Assembly: GCA_018398585.1 (NCBI GenBank)
Contig: JAGTTD010000024.1
Span: 11,250,071 to 11,314,070, forward strand
Direction of reading: 5' to 3'
Source of the DNA: Simmondsia chinensis
Lineage: Eukaryota; Streptophyta; Magnoliopsida; Caryophyllales; Simmondsiaceae
DNA length: 64,000 bases
Position numbers and translations under genes: made by a program. The notes below the pieces were generated by a model. The model was not told the DNA's origin. It did not search any database and was given only the letters and a program-made list of their open reading frames with translations. Of the stretch, positions 1-11,336 are shown piece after piece. The stretch's first letter is position 1. Every line of letters begins with the position of its first letter.

Positions 1-780
1 ACAAAACAAAAAAAGGGGAAAACGCGCATAGGGGTTGCGATCCGCAACTTTAGTATCTGACGAACCAGTGCGCAACACGTGGACGTAGCCCTGGCTATCT
101 GTGCCTGGGTGCACGGGTGAATGGATTTGTGACACATGGCACGCATTAGCTATTAAAAATGCGGTTTTTGGACTGGGTTTTTCAACATCGCTTTGAGCCT
201 ATTTTCAAAGTTTTTATTTGTATTTGCTGCGTCCCACATCGAAAAAAGACCTTTTTCTTACTCCGATATCCCACTATAAAGAGGAGTACTGATTTCATGG
301 TTTGGCATCTAATCGAATTAAACTCAAAGATTTCTGAAATTATTGACTTTTGGAGATCTAATTAGAGAGAAAATTTTCCTTTGAAAATTTTCTTTCTTTA
401 GCTTAATTTTGGAGCCCACTCTCTCGGCATTTTGAGGTCATTGCATAGAAGGCTTCTGGGTCTCGACATTCTTAGTGCTCTACATTATATTTCTGGTTTT
501 CTTTTATTTAGAGCAACTCCAGGTATCTCTCTTTCCTTTCTCTTTTAAATTTTTTACTTTTCTATTTATTTACAGTATTTTTATTCTACTAGTTTTCATT
601 CATGTTATTATTATGAATGTATTAGAGTAGAGGCCTGTAGATTTAAATTAGGAATTTAAATATGTAGATTTAAATTAGGAAATTTAAACCAATTTTAGGT
701 TTAAAATTAGGAATTTTATACCTTTCTGTTGCACTAGTTTAAAAGACTTAGGGAAAATTTTTCAAATTCGTCCCAACAAA
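1..780 (+). other. Unassigned AT-rich region with LTR-promoter-like segment
   Basis: No convincing gene. A possible promoter lies near 270-280 (cccactataaagagg), after the phrase tcccacatcg near 233, a combination often seen in plant LTRs. I found no matching second LTR, so this is only LTR-like. The 68-codon frame at 159-365 shows no recognisable domain. Positions 630-725 hold about three imperfect copies of a 26-bp AT-rich unit (tagatttaaattaggaattt). Confidence 0.35.
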
Positions 781-784
781 AAAC

Positions 785-1000
785 AGTTCTTTAAAATTAA
801 AACTCTACTCTAAAGACGAAGCTAATATCCCTCACTCCTAAGACCTGGACCCACCTTCCGTCTCCTACAGTTAGGTGCAACTCTCCATCATGCAGCTTCC
901 TGGTCAGTCTCAGTCCCTGTAAAATATTGTAGACATAGTCAGTTGAACCTGAGTCCACACACTAGGAACTTGGTGGACTCTAAACGACACATGACAAAAT
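785..1000 (-). pseudogene. Ty1/copia aspartic protease remnant
   Basis: Read on the minus strand, about 915-960 gives VDSGSTDYVYNILQG, the D-S-G active site of a copia retropepsin. It is followed toward lower coordinates by GDGR-like residues. It lies directly after the zinc-knuckle and gag remnants of the same element, in the expected gag-protease order. No integrase or reverse transcriptase follows, so the element is truncated near 780. It is too short to be functional. Confidence 0.7.
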
Positions 1001-1039
1001 CAGATAAGATGTCTGCATACCTTATCCTGATAGTTTCTT

Positions 1040-1858
1040 TGTTTTAGCAGGAAGACTTGCTAAGTATTTAGGGCAATCCCTCATCCAGTGGCCATCCTTC
1101 CCATAAAAGAAACACTTTCCTCTTGCTAATGGCTTCTTTTTCATTCACTTAGCTGCTACACTAGCAGATTGCCCTTGTTCTTCATCTTTCCAGACTTTCT
1201 CTTAGATGGTTTCCTGTTCCCCATCTAGGGTGATACATTAAATGGACAGTCCCCTTAGCCCTCGTCATCCCTCAGCTACTTGCAGCTCTTTCATCAATTC
1301 AGGCAATGAATAATTTTATTTTTCATTGTACAGTTTAGCCCGAATTGAGTGAAGGACTCTGCCAAGGAGCCAAGTATCATGTCTTGCGAGATTGACTATT
1401 AATCTTAGCACCAAGGAATTCTAATTCGTTTAGATAAGCCATCATTTTAAAAATATTTTCCTGAACTGGGCTTCCTTTATGCATTTTCATAAACATGAGC
1501 TTTCTCATAAGCTCATGTCGTGCTGCTCTATCTTGCCCACCGAACTTCTTCTTAAGCTGTTCTTTCATTCTGCTGCTATCTTCATCTCAAGCATCTGATG
1601 CTTGAGAATGTTATACACAGAAGGCAATATGTAACACTTGGTTGGATCATTGGACATAATCCAGCGCTCATAATGTTCCTTGACAGTAGTAGTGGCATTA
1701 TTAGCAGGTACAGGGGGACAGGGTTCAGCTAACACAAACTTATGTCCCTCGTGGATTAGCACAATATCTAAGTTTATTTTCCAATTTGGGTAATTCGGTC
1801 CAGTAAGAAGGTTATCCTTTAGTATGGAATGCAATGCACCTGCAGTCGTTATGATCAC
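1040..1858 (-). pseudogene. Ty1/copia gag remnant with zinc knuckle
   Basis: The frame at 1565-1858 contains LTGPNYPNWKINLDIVL, the usual N-terminal region of plant copia gag (UBN2/DUF4219-like): a short leader, a Trp-containing N-Y-x-x-W motif, then an alpha-helical region. The protein continues in another frame at 1377-1568 (EQLKKKFGGQDR), so at least one frameshift separates the halves. Near 1075-1115 the zinc knuckle reads CFFYGKDGHWMRDC. The second cysteine of the expected CX2CX4HX4C is a tyrosine. The gag would package element RNA, but this copy is dead. Confidence 0.8.
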
Positions 1859-3100
1859 ATTGAAAACATTTAAAATAAACCATATGAGTCATGCATCTAA
1901 CTATGACGTTATTTCTTTCAAAATTTAGCAATCATTATTAATTAGGTATCCACTACCCCTTTTATAACAAAAGGAATGATAATCCAAACTACCCACTCAT
2001 TACTTCCCGTCAGTGAGGCTGCAACAAGCTTTTAGCTCGGTTGGGAATGTTTCTCTATTATTATATTTTCTTGTAAACTCTTTACTAAATATCAATAATT
2101 CACCATTCTATCCTTAGTTTCTAAAATGGTACCGTAGAGCTCCTCGAAGAGGCTAATGTAGTATTTTAATCAAGTGTAAACCATTACCCGAACATCCATA
2201 CAAGTTCGAAATGCTCCACATTGGCATGGTCGTACACGATTATTTCAACTTCCATTCATCCTGAAGTCTAACCCTGTATTACGCAGATCAACATCCTCTG
2301 CAGGGAGTAATACAGACCCATTATAATGTTAGATCAGTAATCGAGACCGTGAGTTTTAAACCTTTGAACCTCACTCCCACTTGATTTTTAAAACAAATTA
2401 GTGGAATTTAATTACCTTAGGTTATCTCATAGCCCACTTAGTTTTAATAAGAATGAAATAATTAAATTACTATCCCAATCCAATTAGAACTATTTAAATT
2501 AGTCACTCCAAACAAACATGTCGTTAAAACTCCTTTTAATAACAATTTAAGTCAAGGTAGGACTTTAATATTTTTATAAACTCTTTTAGAAAAATATTGA
2601 TTATCATATAATCCTTTTTAGAATCTCATTCGAAAAATAAATCAACAAAAGAAACTTTTTTTTATAAATTTTGACCTTAGTAGCAGATGCTAGCATCAGC
2701 CTGGTTAACATTAGCAGTGATGTCAACAGGTTGCTGATTTAATTTATTTTTTATTTTTTGATTAAAATAAAATTTTTATATTTTAATTAACTATAATCTC
2801 ATTACATTAATTAAGTTTATCTAATCCTATTAAATAATTATACGAAAAATTTAACCTGTAATGAAAATCCTATTTTCACAACCATAAACCAAAAACTACA
2901 TAAACATTGATAAATACATTCCTTTTAATTAAATTTTAAAAGAATATATACAATTAATTAAACATATAACAACTTATATGAATATTCAACAATGATTACA
3001 ACATACTTTTAAATGATCCCATCATAAATTCATATCTAAAACAAGTTTTTCAATTATGCAAATCAATGAGCTCATGCAAATCATGAATAATTAGAGTCCG
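1859..3100 (-). other. AT-rich leader of truncated copia element
   Basis: This lies between the primer-binding site at 3101-3112 and the gag start at 1858 on the minus strand. I see no coding signal. The length (about 1.2 kb) is long for a copia leader, so another old insertion may be hidden here. I could not find its boundaries. Confidence 0.4.
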
Positions 3101-3112
3101 GCTCTGATACTA
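3101..3112 (-). promoter_or_regulatory. Primer-binding site (initiator tRNA-Met), copia
   Basis: The plus strand gctctgatacta is the reverse complement of TAGTATCAGAGC, one change from the plant initiator tRNA-Met site TGGTATCAGAGC. It lies two bases from the LTR edge and fixes a minus orientation. Confidence 0.8.
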
Positions 3113-3114
3113 AT

Positions 3115-3616
3115 TGTTGGATGGGCAATTTTAATTCCATAAACTAAAATAGCATACAATGATTTTATCTAGCGCAATGGAATCCCAATTTAAAGTTCCC
3201 TAATTTTAAATACATACAAGTCTTTAACTCTAATTAGACATAACAATGAATAGCATAGATGATGCAGCCATGAAAAACAATTACATACAATTTAAAGCTA
3301 TAAGTCGAGAAATCTCATGCGTTGTTGTAGACTGCAAGTGTAAAGATGCTCCAATGATACCTCCGAAATCTTCTCCACAATTCCTCTTTTAGAACTAAAC
3401 GAGTGGACATCCTAAAATCAAGCAATTCTTAAAATTTTTTTAAGAATTAATTGGGAATAAGGTTTTATCCTTTCTAATTCTCTAATTAATTGAAAGAAAA
3501 ACCAAGTGAATGAATTAAAACCGAATGAGTTAGGCACCCCTATTTATAGAAGTCTCAAAACCTAACTAATCTACTTATCTTCTTCAATTTGATTCACTTT
3601 ACACTTGGATGTAATC
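3115..3616 (-). repeat. 5' LTR (partial) of the truncated copia element
   Basis: The LTR edge tgttgg starts directly beside the primer-binding site, as in copia LTRs that end CCAACA. A promoter-like TATA box on the minus strand (CTATAAATAGG) lies at about 3540-3552. The LTR is interrupted at 3617 by a gypsy element. Its outer part may resume at 16288 but I could not define the far end. No second LTR copy is in the window. Confidence 0.65.
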
Positions 3617-3951
3617 TGATTGAAATTCAAGTCAACACAAAACCCAAACAACAAATTCACACACAAGATCTCAATCACAAGCACAATCAACCACCAAGAA
3701 GAGCAATTCTAGTATATCTTTGTATGTATAATCCTCAATTTATACAAGCATTGCTTTGGAGAACTAGAAGAAGAAAGGGGGAGAACTAGAAGAAGATTGG
3801 GGGAGAGAGAGCGAATTCACATAATGCCCAAAGATACCCTAACTAACTTCTAATTACATTATTTATACTAACTAATTAAGGCCTAATAAAGTAGTATTTA
3901 GCTGACGTGGCCAATGGCGATGACATGGCACATGACATAGGATTCTTATCA
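3617..3951 (-). repeat. 3' LTR of gypsy element
   Basis: It aligns by eye with 15921-16287: both share the acacaagatctcaatc stretch and the tatatctttgtatgtataatcct stretch. It lacks a segment of about 30 bp present in the right LTR between the two CACGT-like motifs. A purine-rich tract (minus-strand CATCTGGGGGG, 3954-3964) abuts the LTR as the polypurine tract. Confidence 0.8.
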
Positions 3952-3999
3952 ATACCCCCCCAGATGAGATGACCCTTGTCCCCAAGGGTCGAATGTCAG

Positions 4000-4500
4000 G
4001 AAACGAAGCTAGAAGTAGCGAAGGAACTCCCAAGTGGCGTCCTCGACTGCTTACCTGAACCAATGTACAAGGAACTGAGTAGCAGCACTGTGTCGGTGTT
4101 TACCAAGATGGCGATCAAGTATGGCTAGAGGAAAAAGCATTGGTGGCGGCGGCCAAGCAGCGGGAAGCAGAATCGATGTAGTAGGAACCAATGGACAACT
4201 TTTGAGGAGTGAGACATGTACGGTGTGCTGAATGAATGGATGGGTGAGGAGATCAAGTCTATAAGCATGGGGTCCGACCTGATCCACGATGTGGAAGGGA
4301 CCGTAGTATCTCGGTGAGAGCTTGTGGTGGCAACGACCCTCCACACTATGTTGATTGTAGGATTGAAGTTTGACCGACACGTAGTCCCTAATTTGAAACT
4401 CATGATTGGAACGATGTTTATCCGCGAGCCGTTTCATGCGGTTCTGAGGGTGTATGAGATGGTGTTTGAGGCAATCTATGGTGTCCTCACAGGTGGTCAA
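4000..4500 (-). pseudogene. Gypsy integrase C-terminus with chromodomain-like end
   Basis: Minus frame 4051-4500 contains LSPRYYGPFHIVDQVGPHAYRL, the SH3-like C-terminal integrase region, then H-x-V-H-V-S-L-L-K. It ends with ILDRHLGKHRHSAATQFLVHWFR followed by a stop and A-V-E-D-A-T-W-E. That is the chromodomain-like tail that targets chromoviral integrases to chromatin. The in-frame stop just before AVEDATWE truncates it. Confidence 0.8.
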
Positions 4501-4507
4501 ACTATGG

Positions 4508-5100
4508 TCAATAATGCAAATGACGAATTTGCCCAGTAAATAAGGAAGGTGAACAAGAGGCGGCTACCCATAGAGAATCTTGAAAGGTGTAGTATGAGCG
4601 GCGTAATGAAAGATGAAGTTGTACCACCACTCGGCAAGTGGTAGCCAACGACTCCAATCCCGAGGGCATTCCCCAGCATACATATGATATAGCTCTCCAA
4701 ACACCGTTTCGAAACTTAGTATGTCCCTTGGACCGCGGATGATATGAGGAAGAAAGATTTAGGTGCGTGCCTAAATGGCCAAAAAGCTCATGCCACAAAG
4801 TACTTGTAAAAATTGGATTGCGATTGGTGATAATGCTTTCGGGTAACCCGTGCAAGTGGTAGATGTGATTGAGGAATAACTGAGCAATATCGGCAGCTGA
4901 ATAAGGGTGTTGGGTTGCAATGAAGTGGCTGTACTTACTGAGTCAGTCTACCATGACAAAAATGATAGTATAGCCATGGGTGAGTGGTAGACCCTCTATG
5001 ATGAGGCCAAGAATGGGTTCCGTCTCCTAAGAACAATGTAAACGGTCACAAAAATCGGAAGAAATGGCCGAAATAGCCATATAGAGAATTTTAGATCTAG
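4508..5100 (-). pseudogene. Gypsy integrase core remnant
   Basis: At 4508-4855 the frame begins HGLPESIITNRNPIFTSTLWHELF, the second catalytic-site region of gypsy integrase. The usual D is replaced in ITNRNP, where SDRD is typical, so this catalytic aspartate is lost. It continues with a degenerate SSSYHPRSKGHTK (normally YHPQTDGQTE). The C-terminal half shifts frame. The zinc-binding N-terminus toward 5100 is too decayed to define. Confidence 0.75.
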
Positions 5101-5247
5101 AGATGCGAGAAAGTGCATCAGCGGCTCAATTTTTTGACCACTTCTTGTAAATAATGTCATGATCAAACCAAATGAGTCGCGACAACCAGAAATGTTGAAA
5201 TGTAGTCGACAACTTTTGTTCTAGCAAATATTTCAGGCCCTATTGGT

Positions 5248-5559
5248 TCATGTGAATGAGGAAATGCGTCCCTTGAGATATTTTTGCCACTTATCAATAG
5301 CAAAGACCATAGCTAAGAGCAAATGTTCATACGCGAACATATATTGATACTTAATAGATAAAGCTCTGCTAATATGGGCAAACAGTTGACCGACTTGCAT
5401 GAGTACGACTCCAATACCCGTCCCAAAAGTGACAGACTTAACCACGAAGGCCTGCGAAAAATTAGGAAGAGCTAGCACTGGCATTGAAGTAAGGGCGGAC
5501 TTCAACCGATTAAAAGCAAGTTCGGCATTGGAAGTCCAACCGAACGAGTCCTTCCGCAA
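5248..5559 (-). pseudogene. Gypsy RT connection and RNase H remnant
   Basis: The frame reads FGWTSNAELAFNRLK and PVLALPNFSQAF, the connection before RNase H. It then has VKSVTFGTGIGVVLMQ, where functional copies have an E-T-D-A-S-G motif, so the first catalytic aspartate has been lost. The downstream AYEHLLLAMVFAIDKWQKYL matches the usual E-L-x-A-x-V-x-A-x-x-x-W segment. Confidence 0.8.
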
Positions 5560-5841
5560 AAGAGCGTTAAGAGGCCAAGCAATTTCCCCATAGTGAGCTA
5601 TAAAGTGATGATACTAGCTAGATAACCCCAAAGTACCGCATAAATATTTTAGGGTCGTGGAGCAGGGCTAGTTTGCCATAGCCTGGAGCTTGCGGAGGTC
5701 AGTAGAAACCCCATCACTGGATCCAAAATGACCAAGGTACTCAATGCGAAGGGCTACAAAAGAGAACTTTAAATGATTGGTTGCATAATGGTTGCTGCGT
5801 AACACTAACAACACGCTGTGAAGATGTAGAAAATGTTCGAT

Positions 5842-6525
5842 TCAGGTGGTACTATACACAAGAATGCCGTTGGAGAAAACCAAGGCAAATTTACGAAGTA
5901 GGGGCCGGAATATATCATTCGTCACACTTTGGAATGTCGAGGGCACATTGGAAAGGGCGAAAGGCATAATGGTAAACTCATAATGGACTAAGCAAGTACA
6001 AAAAGCCGTTTTAGGAATATCGGCTACCGACATCCGAATTTGCCAATACCTGGACTTGAGATCAATTTTGGAGAAAAACGATACACCACCTAATTCATCC
6101 AACAATTCCTCGACGATCAGAATTGAAAATTCGTCTTTAACAGTCATCTTGTTAAGAGCCCAATAATCCACACATAGGCGCCAAGAACCATCTTTCTTCT
6201 TGACTAATACTACGGGAGAAGCAAATGGGGATGAGCTATTTTGGATCACATCGGTGGTCAACATTTCTGCAATAAGTTTCTCAATCATCCCCTGTTGAAA
6301 ATGAGGGTAGCAATACGAGTGTAGATTAATGAGGTCGCTACCTTCCTTCAAGGGAATCAAGTGATCGAGACCAGGTCGAAAAGGGGATAACCGAGGAGAC
6401 TTTGATAAGACATCCTCAAATTCTCACAGTAAATCTTGCACCTCGTTGCTATCGGTTGGTGCACATTCAGAGGCATCAATTTGTGTATTGAACAGTGAAC
6501 CCGGTGGGACATCCGCCTGTATAGT
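5842..6525 (-). pseudogene. Gypsy reverse transcriptase remnant
   Basis: The frame at 5842-6360 has the canonical order: SSSPFASPVVLVKKKDGSWR, LCVDYWALN, FFSKIDLKSRYWQIR, then TAFCT. At the polymerase active site it reads LVFSNGILVYS where gypsy elements have a Y/F-x-D-D core, so both catalytic aspartates are gone. Codons from 6361 to 6525 extend the polyprotein upstream with one stop and meet the LINE insertion. The enzyme is dead. Confidence 0.9.
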
Positions 6526-6534
6526 GAAGCAAGA
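6526..6534. repeat. Target-site duplication (left) of L1
   Basis: gaagcaaga, repeated at 14263-14271. In the gypsy reading frame the same bases encode the Ser-Cys-Phe that closes one side and opens the other. This supports a single insertion event at this site. Confidence 0.85.
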
Positions 6535-6894
6535 AATTGTTTTTTTTTTGGTAAGTCGGCAAAATATATAGATGAAAGAAAAATAGTACAACTACAAGGG
6601 GCATACCCCTAGACATGGTAGAAGCCTACAAAGATGTGTTCAGACGAAGTCCATGCAATAAGCAACCAAAGTAAACTAAGAAAACAAAGAAGAACTAAAA
6701 CTCAAAGCCCTATTACCGAAGCAAGGAGGCATGGCGGTGAGCTCCTCTGAACAAAGGAGCATCTTTTAAGCGGCTCCTGACCAAACCCGTAATCCCCTCT
6801 CGCACGGCCGTAACTGATCTGGACTGAGAACGTTGTACCTGAATGTTGTGCTCATACCAGAGAGTATAAACGGTTGTAAAGAGGCAAAGTAGAG

Positions 6895-7561
6895 CTATGA
6901 TATTGCTAATCTCTCATCCCCTGAGGTGCTGAGCAGCCCAAGTAACGAGGTCATCCCAAGGAAGGGTAGGCCAAGCAATAGATGTACTCGGAATGACGGA
7001 GCTCTAGACCGAAGCAGAAAAGGCACAAGCGAAGAAAAGGTGCTCATGAGTCTCATCAGCAGAGTCGCAGAGAACACAAACACCTTGAACCCCAGGTGCT
7101 CTGAAGCACATAAGTCGGTCCCAAGTCCAAAGCTGCTTCCGAGAAGTGAGCCAAAGAAGGAAGGAGTGTATCGGTATATGCATCTGAATCCACAGAATGC
7201 GATGATTAGTGTCCTCCTCTCTCCTGCTCCAGAACATTTTCCAAGTGGACTTGGTAGTGAACTTCCCCGAAGAGTCACCCAACCACAGGAGGGAATCAGC
7301 CACACCGGACTGAGGGCTGAAAACAATCATGTCCCAAATGGGTCGAAGCTCCAAACAACCCTGTGAAAATCTCCATTGATCACCCTCAATAATGTCAAAG
7401 ACTGGGGAATCCCACAGAAGCCCAGAAGAGGTGAGCAGTTGAGCAAGGAAGCGCTCCGAGAGACGGCCGCATGGCAACCAATAATCAGTCCATAGGGCAA
7501 TGTCAAGGTCAGTGCCTATGACGTGATAGACAACACTAGAGCAGAGGCGACGGATTGACAT
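6895..7561 (-). pseudogene. LINE ORF2 C-terminal zinc-finger (zf-RVT) region
   Basis: 7004-7561 carries LWTDYWLPCGRLSERF, then W-x-F-T-T-K-S-x-W and IPIHSFLLWLTSRKQLWT. It ends with CVLCDSADETHEHLFFACAFS, the CX2CX7HX4C zf-RVT signature that follows RT in plant L1 elements. A further piece in another frame extends toward 6895. The frameshift near the zinc site splits the domain. Confidence 0.85.
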
Positions 7562-7782
7562 AATCTGATGCTAGCACCACAAAGCTGAACCTATCGCCCT
7601 AATCACCCAGAAGCTCCTCCCTCTAAGCCGGTTCAGATGAACCCAGTGTTGCCAAGGTGAGGAAGGGTCAAAAAGAAGGAATCAGAAGTGCTTTAGAATC
7701 GAAGCTTGGTTCCACTCACCGAGACGATGGAGTCCTAGTCCTCCCTCCTGTCGAGGATAACACAGATGCCTCCAAGCTACCT

Positions 7783-8986
7783 TCACTCCCCCGGGGTCAG
7801 CGAAGAGCCTCGCCAAAGAAACATCTTCCTGATCATCGTCTTCGGGAGCATGAAGACTGATGACCAGTAGACTTGAATAGTGAAAAGGACAGACCAGATG
7901 AGCTGCAGGTGGCTAGTGTACGACAGAGAACGAGAGGTCCATAGCCGAATACGGGAGAGCATGCGATCCGGAAGCGGCTTGTAGTCTACATAGCACAGCC
8001 GAGTAGTAATGAACGGCACTCCCAGATACCGAACCGAGCACTGCCAAAGGCTGAATCCCAGAACACCAAGAACATCCCACTGAGTCACAGAATCAACTCC
8101 TGCCAGAAAAATAGGACTCTTTGCTGCATTCGAGGAGAGCCCCAAATGCATAAGTGTGTCAACCCAGTGCGACGATAGCATGGATGATAACAAAATCGCA
8201 GGTCATCAATAGCGCGGGGAAGCAAACCTCGGACACCCTCCATAGCGATGACAAAAAGATAAGGAGAGAGAGGGTTACCTTGACGGACACCTTGACCGGA
8301 GTGGAGAAAACCCTCAAGTTTGCTAATGATAGTGATAGAAAAGCGGGCTATAGAGAGGCACTCATGGATCCACCCAACCATGATCTCGGGAATCCCCGTA
8401 CTCCTCATATGAGCTAGAATAAAATCCCAACGGATCGTGTCAAAAGTTTTGTGGATGTCAACCTTCAGCACACAACGAGGCGTGACCTGAAGGTGATAAT
8501 CACACATCAAATCCTGTGTCAAAAGGATACTATCAGAAATCCGACGACCCGGAACAAAAGCGATCTGGGCATCATCAATCAGCTAGGGAGGACACCCTTC
8601 AGTCTGTTTGCAAGGATCTTTGTGATACACTTATAGATCACATTGTAACAGTAGATGGGGTAGAAATCGCCGAAAGTGGAGGGAGACTCCACTTTAGGCA
8701 CGAGACAAATCCTGGTGGTGTTTAGAGCGCCCAGCATGCACATTAAAACCAAGAAAGACTGCACAACCCTGATAACTACTCCACCCACCACCTCCCAAGC
8801 CCTCTTAAAAAAGAGGGAAGTGTAACCATTAGGTCCCAGAGCCCTATCATCACCAATAGAAAAGAGAGCATCACAAACCTCGACAGCGGAGATTAGGGAG
8901 ATCAGTGAGCAAGCCTGATCCTTAGAAATGCATGCCTCAAAGAGGTATGAAACATCCTCAATAAGCAGACCACTAGGCTCGGTCAA
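7783..8986 (-). pseudogene. LINE ORF2 reverse transcriptase, active site deleted
   Basis: 8579-8986 carries ALGPNGYTSLFFKRAWEVV and ILANRLKGVLPS. 8085-8522 carries VLKVDIHKTFDTIRWDFI and GQGVRQGNPLSPYLFVIAMEGV. 7783-8193 carries LSSNAAKSPIFLAGV and VRYLGVPFITTRL. The L-T-H-L strand runs straight into the L-S-S-N-A-A-K-S motif near 8135-8155, so the intervening catalytic F-A-D-D box is missing. At least two frameshifts are present. Confidence 0.9.
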
Positions 8987-8992
8987 CAGCTC

Positions 8993-9418
8993 CTAGAAGA
9001 AAGTAACGCCAGTACAAGAGATCAACTGCGGATCATATGTGCTCACACCATCGGGACCAACAATTGACAAAATTCGGCTCCGAGCTTGCTTATAGAGGAC
9101 AGACCGATGGAAGAACCGAGTGCTCTGATCTTCGAGTGAAAGCCACTGGATACGCCACTTTTGACAATAGATGGCCTCCTCATCCCGGCAAAAGTGTGAA
9201 TACTCACGGAATAGACGACGCTCCTCTAATTGAAGTGTAGGACTCTTAGGGTCCTCATCTAAAGCCCTCGGACCCATGGCCCATGCATCACAGGCCACCC
9301 GAACTCTGGGCAAGATATGGCTAAAATGATGGTTGTTGAGAGCCTTCAACACTCTCTTCAACCACTTCTGCTTCTGAGTGAGGTGATGCATAGGAGTACC
9401 CTCAACACAAGTGTCCAA
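8993..9418 (-). pseudogene. LINE ORF2 region between endonuclease and RT
   Basis: The frame reads LKALNNHHFSHILPRV and QKWRIQWLSLEDQSTRFFHRSV, the linker typical between the APE-like endonuclease and RT of plant L1 elements (W-x-x-x-G-D-x-N-T-x-F-F-H). G-D is replaced by E-D. It ends at a stop just before the RT domain. Confidence 0.8.
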
Positions 9419-9630
9419 GACTCGGCTAATAATGGGGAGGAAGTCCTCATGATCGGCCTAGAAGTTGAAGAACTTGAATGGAAGTCAACTGGAACGACAT
9501 TCCCCAAGTCCTCTCACAACAATGGCACTATGATCCGAAGTAAGATGTCGAGCAAGGAACTCAGCAGATGCAACAGGGAAGTCCCTAAGCCAACCCTCAT
9601 TGGCAAGGCACCAATCAAGTCACTTGAGGA

Positions 9631-10305
9631 TCAATCTATCATCCTCAGCACCATTGGACCATGTAAAATCAAGTCCAAAAGAAGGAATAGGATTAAGCTC
9701 AGCCAAGGTAATGCACCCTTGAAAATCGTCCATATGAATAAGCCAGCTCTCTTGGCCACCGCATATATCAGAAAGACTAAGGATGGCATTGAAATCCCCA
9801 AGAAGGATCTAAGGCTCACCCAGGAGACTGGAGCTAACACTCCGAAGGTAGTCCATAATACCCGACAAGGTCTAGGCTCTTTAAAGCCATAAATAAATGT
9901 GGCGAGAAAGCCCACAGCTCCAGATAGATTGGAAACATGACAAGTGAGGAACTGATCACCCCCCCGAATCAACTCAACTCTATAGACACCTGGGTCCCAA
10001 GCAACGATAATGTGACACCAAGAGGGGCAGACCCCACTTAAAGGAAATCTCCATCCATCGGCATAGCCAGCAATCGCTGCCTCTACATCAAAAGGCTTGG
10101 TTTTGGTCTCAACGAAACCAATGACAGATAATCCATTGGAAGATATCCAATCGTGAACAGCACGGGAAGATTTAGGGTTATTCAGACCCCTAATACTCCA
10201 ACAACCAAGCACCATGACAAAACCAACTAGGAGGCGATGCGATCCCAATGCCGAGAAGCTGCACAAGTAAGACACCCAGGGGCAACCACGGGGGCCTCGA
10301 CACAT
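9631..10305 (-). pseudogene. LINE ORF2 APE-type endonuclease domain
   Basis: The frame contains CWSIRGLNNPKSSRAV (catalytic Asn region) and IGFVETKTK (metal-binding Glu), then W-R-F-P-L-S-G. This is the start of the L1 endonuclease that nicks target DNA. The later G-D-F-N motif reads LGISMPSLVF instead, so the enzyme is damaged. Methionine 1 may not be the true start, as the sequence upstream shows no clear ORF2 start. Confidence 0.8.
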
Positions 10306-10689
10306 CGGGAAGCGGAGGCGTCCGACAATCTCGCAAACCGGTTTGACACATCGAGGCTTGGCACATTGGCCAACCGGCTCAAAGTACTAAGAATAGGGCA
10401 GTAACCCCCGAGAATGGAATCCTGAGCCTCCTCCAACTCAGGAGGGATATCAGCAGAACCCGAAACCCGACCGCCACTCAAAGAAGAGGAAATGGGAACA
10501 AAGTCAGCAAAAGTCCTCAGGGGAAGTAAAACCGAGCCAGAAGCAGAAAGGACAGTGCGTGTGTCTGTAGAAATAGCCTTCTCTCTATCATGTGTAACAT
10601 CCTCCTCCCTAGCGTACATCCCAAAATCCTCCACCTCTCCAAGCATACGCGACCCAAACTCAATCCCACTCCCAAAAACTATGCATGCC

Positions 10690-11085
10690 CTGACATCCTT
10701 AGAGGGAAGCCCCTCCAAAGGGGGCCCATTCCCTCAAGGGACAGAAGATGCACTAGAGGAAAGCCCCTCCACAACGGGTCCATTTCCCCTAGTACAAAAA
10801 GTAGGTAACTCACTAGAAGAAAGTCCCTCCAGAACGGGCCCATTTCCTCTAGATGTACTAGAGGGAAGCCTCCAAAGCGGGCCCATTCCCTCCATTGGAA
10901 ATAATAGGGGACTCACGAGAAGGAAGCCCCTCCAAAACGGGCCCATTCCCTCCACGAGTGGCAAAAGACCGGTCACTAAAGGTAAGCCTCTCCAAAACGG
11001 GCCCATCCCCCTAGTGGTAGCATTAGGAGGGAAAGCCCCTCCAAAACGGGCCAATTTCCTCGAGGACAAATCATAGCAGGACAAG
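10690..11085 (-). repeat. Tandem repeats in LINE ORF1 hinge
   Basis: About seven imperfect copies of a unit of roughly 55-65 bp, each carrying ctccaaaacgggcccatt or a close variant. On the minus strand the repeats encode variants of R-G-N-G-P-V-L-E-G-L-S. They lie between the ORF1 zinc knuckle and the endonuclease. Copy spacing is uneven and differs by single bases, shifting the reading frame between copies. Confidence 0.8.
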
Positions 11086-11336
11086 AATTTTGCCCGGAAT
11101 AAATGGGTAGGCCATTAAGGGGCCCAGAAACGTGTGGCCCAGCAGAAAGAGGGGCCCACGGCCCAGAAGTGAGACGTGGCCCAAGATTGGGCCTAATAAG
11201 GAAGGGCCCAGTAACAGGGACGCGGAGCCCAGAGAGGGGGAGGGGGGGCGACCCATCTGACCCATTTTGACTTGGCCCAACTCCATGACTTCTGGGCGGA
11301 ACATCCTCACACCTCCTTATCCCCACATCTTCCTCC

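Noticed and set aside
159..365. 68-codon plus-strand frame near the left edge
   Set aside because: No motif, no neighbouring gene signals, and it sits in an LTR-like, AT-rich segment.
6926..7366. Plus-strand frame of 146 codons
   Set aside because: It is the opposite strand of the LINE zf-RVT region, which has clear homology motifs.
9317..9892. Plus-strand frame of 191 codons
   Set aside because: Shadow of the LINE endonuclease and linker on the minus strand.
10492..11084. Proline/glycine-rich frames on both strands
   Set aside because: They arise from the tandem repeats in the LINE hinge, and the repeat units shift frame.
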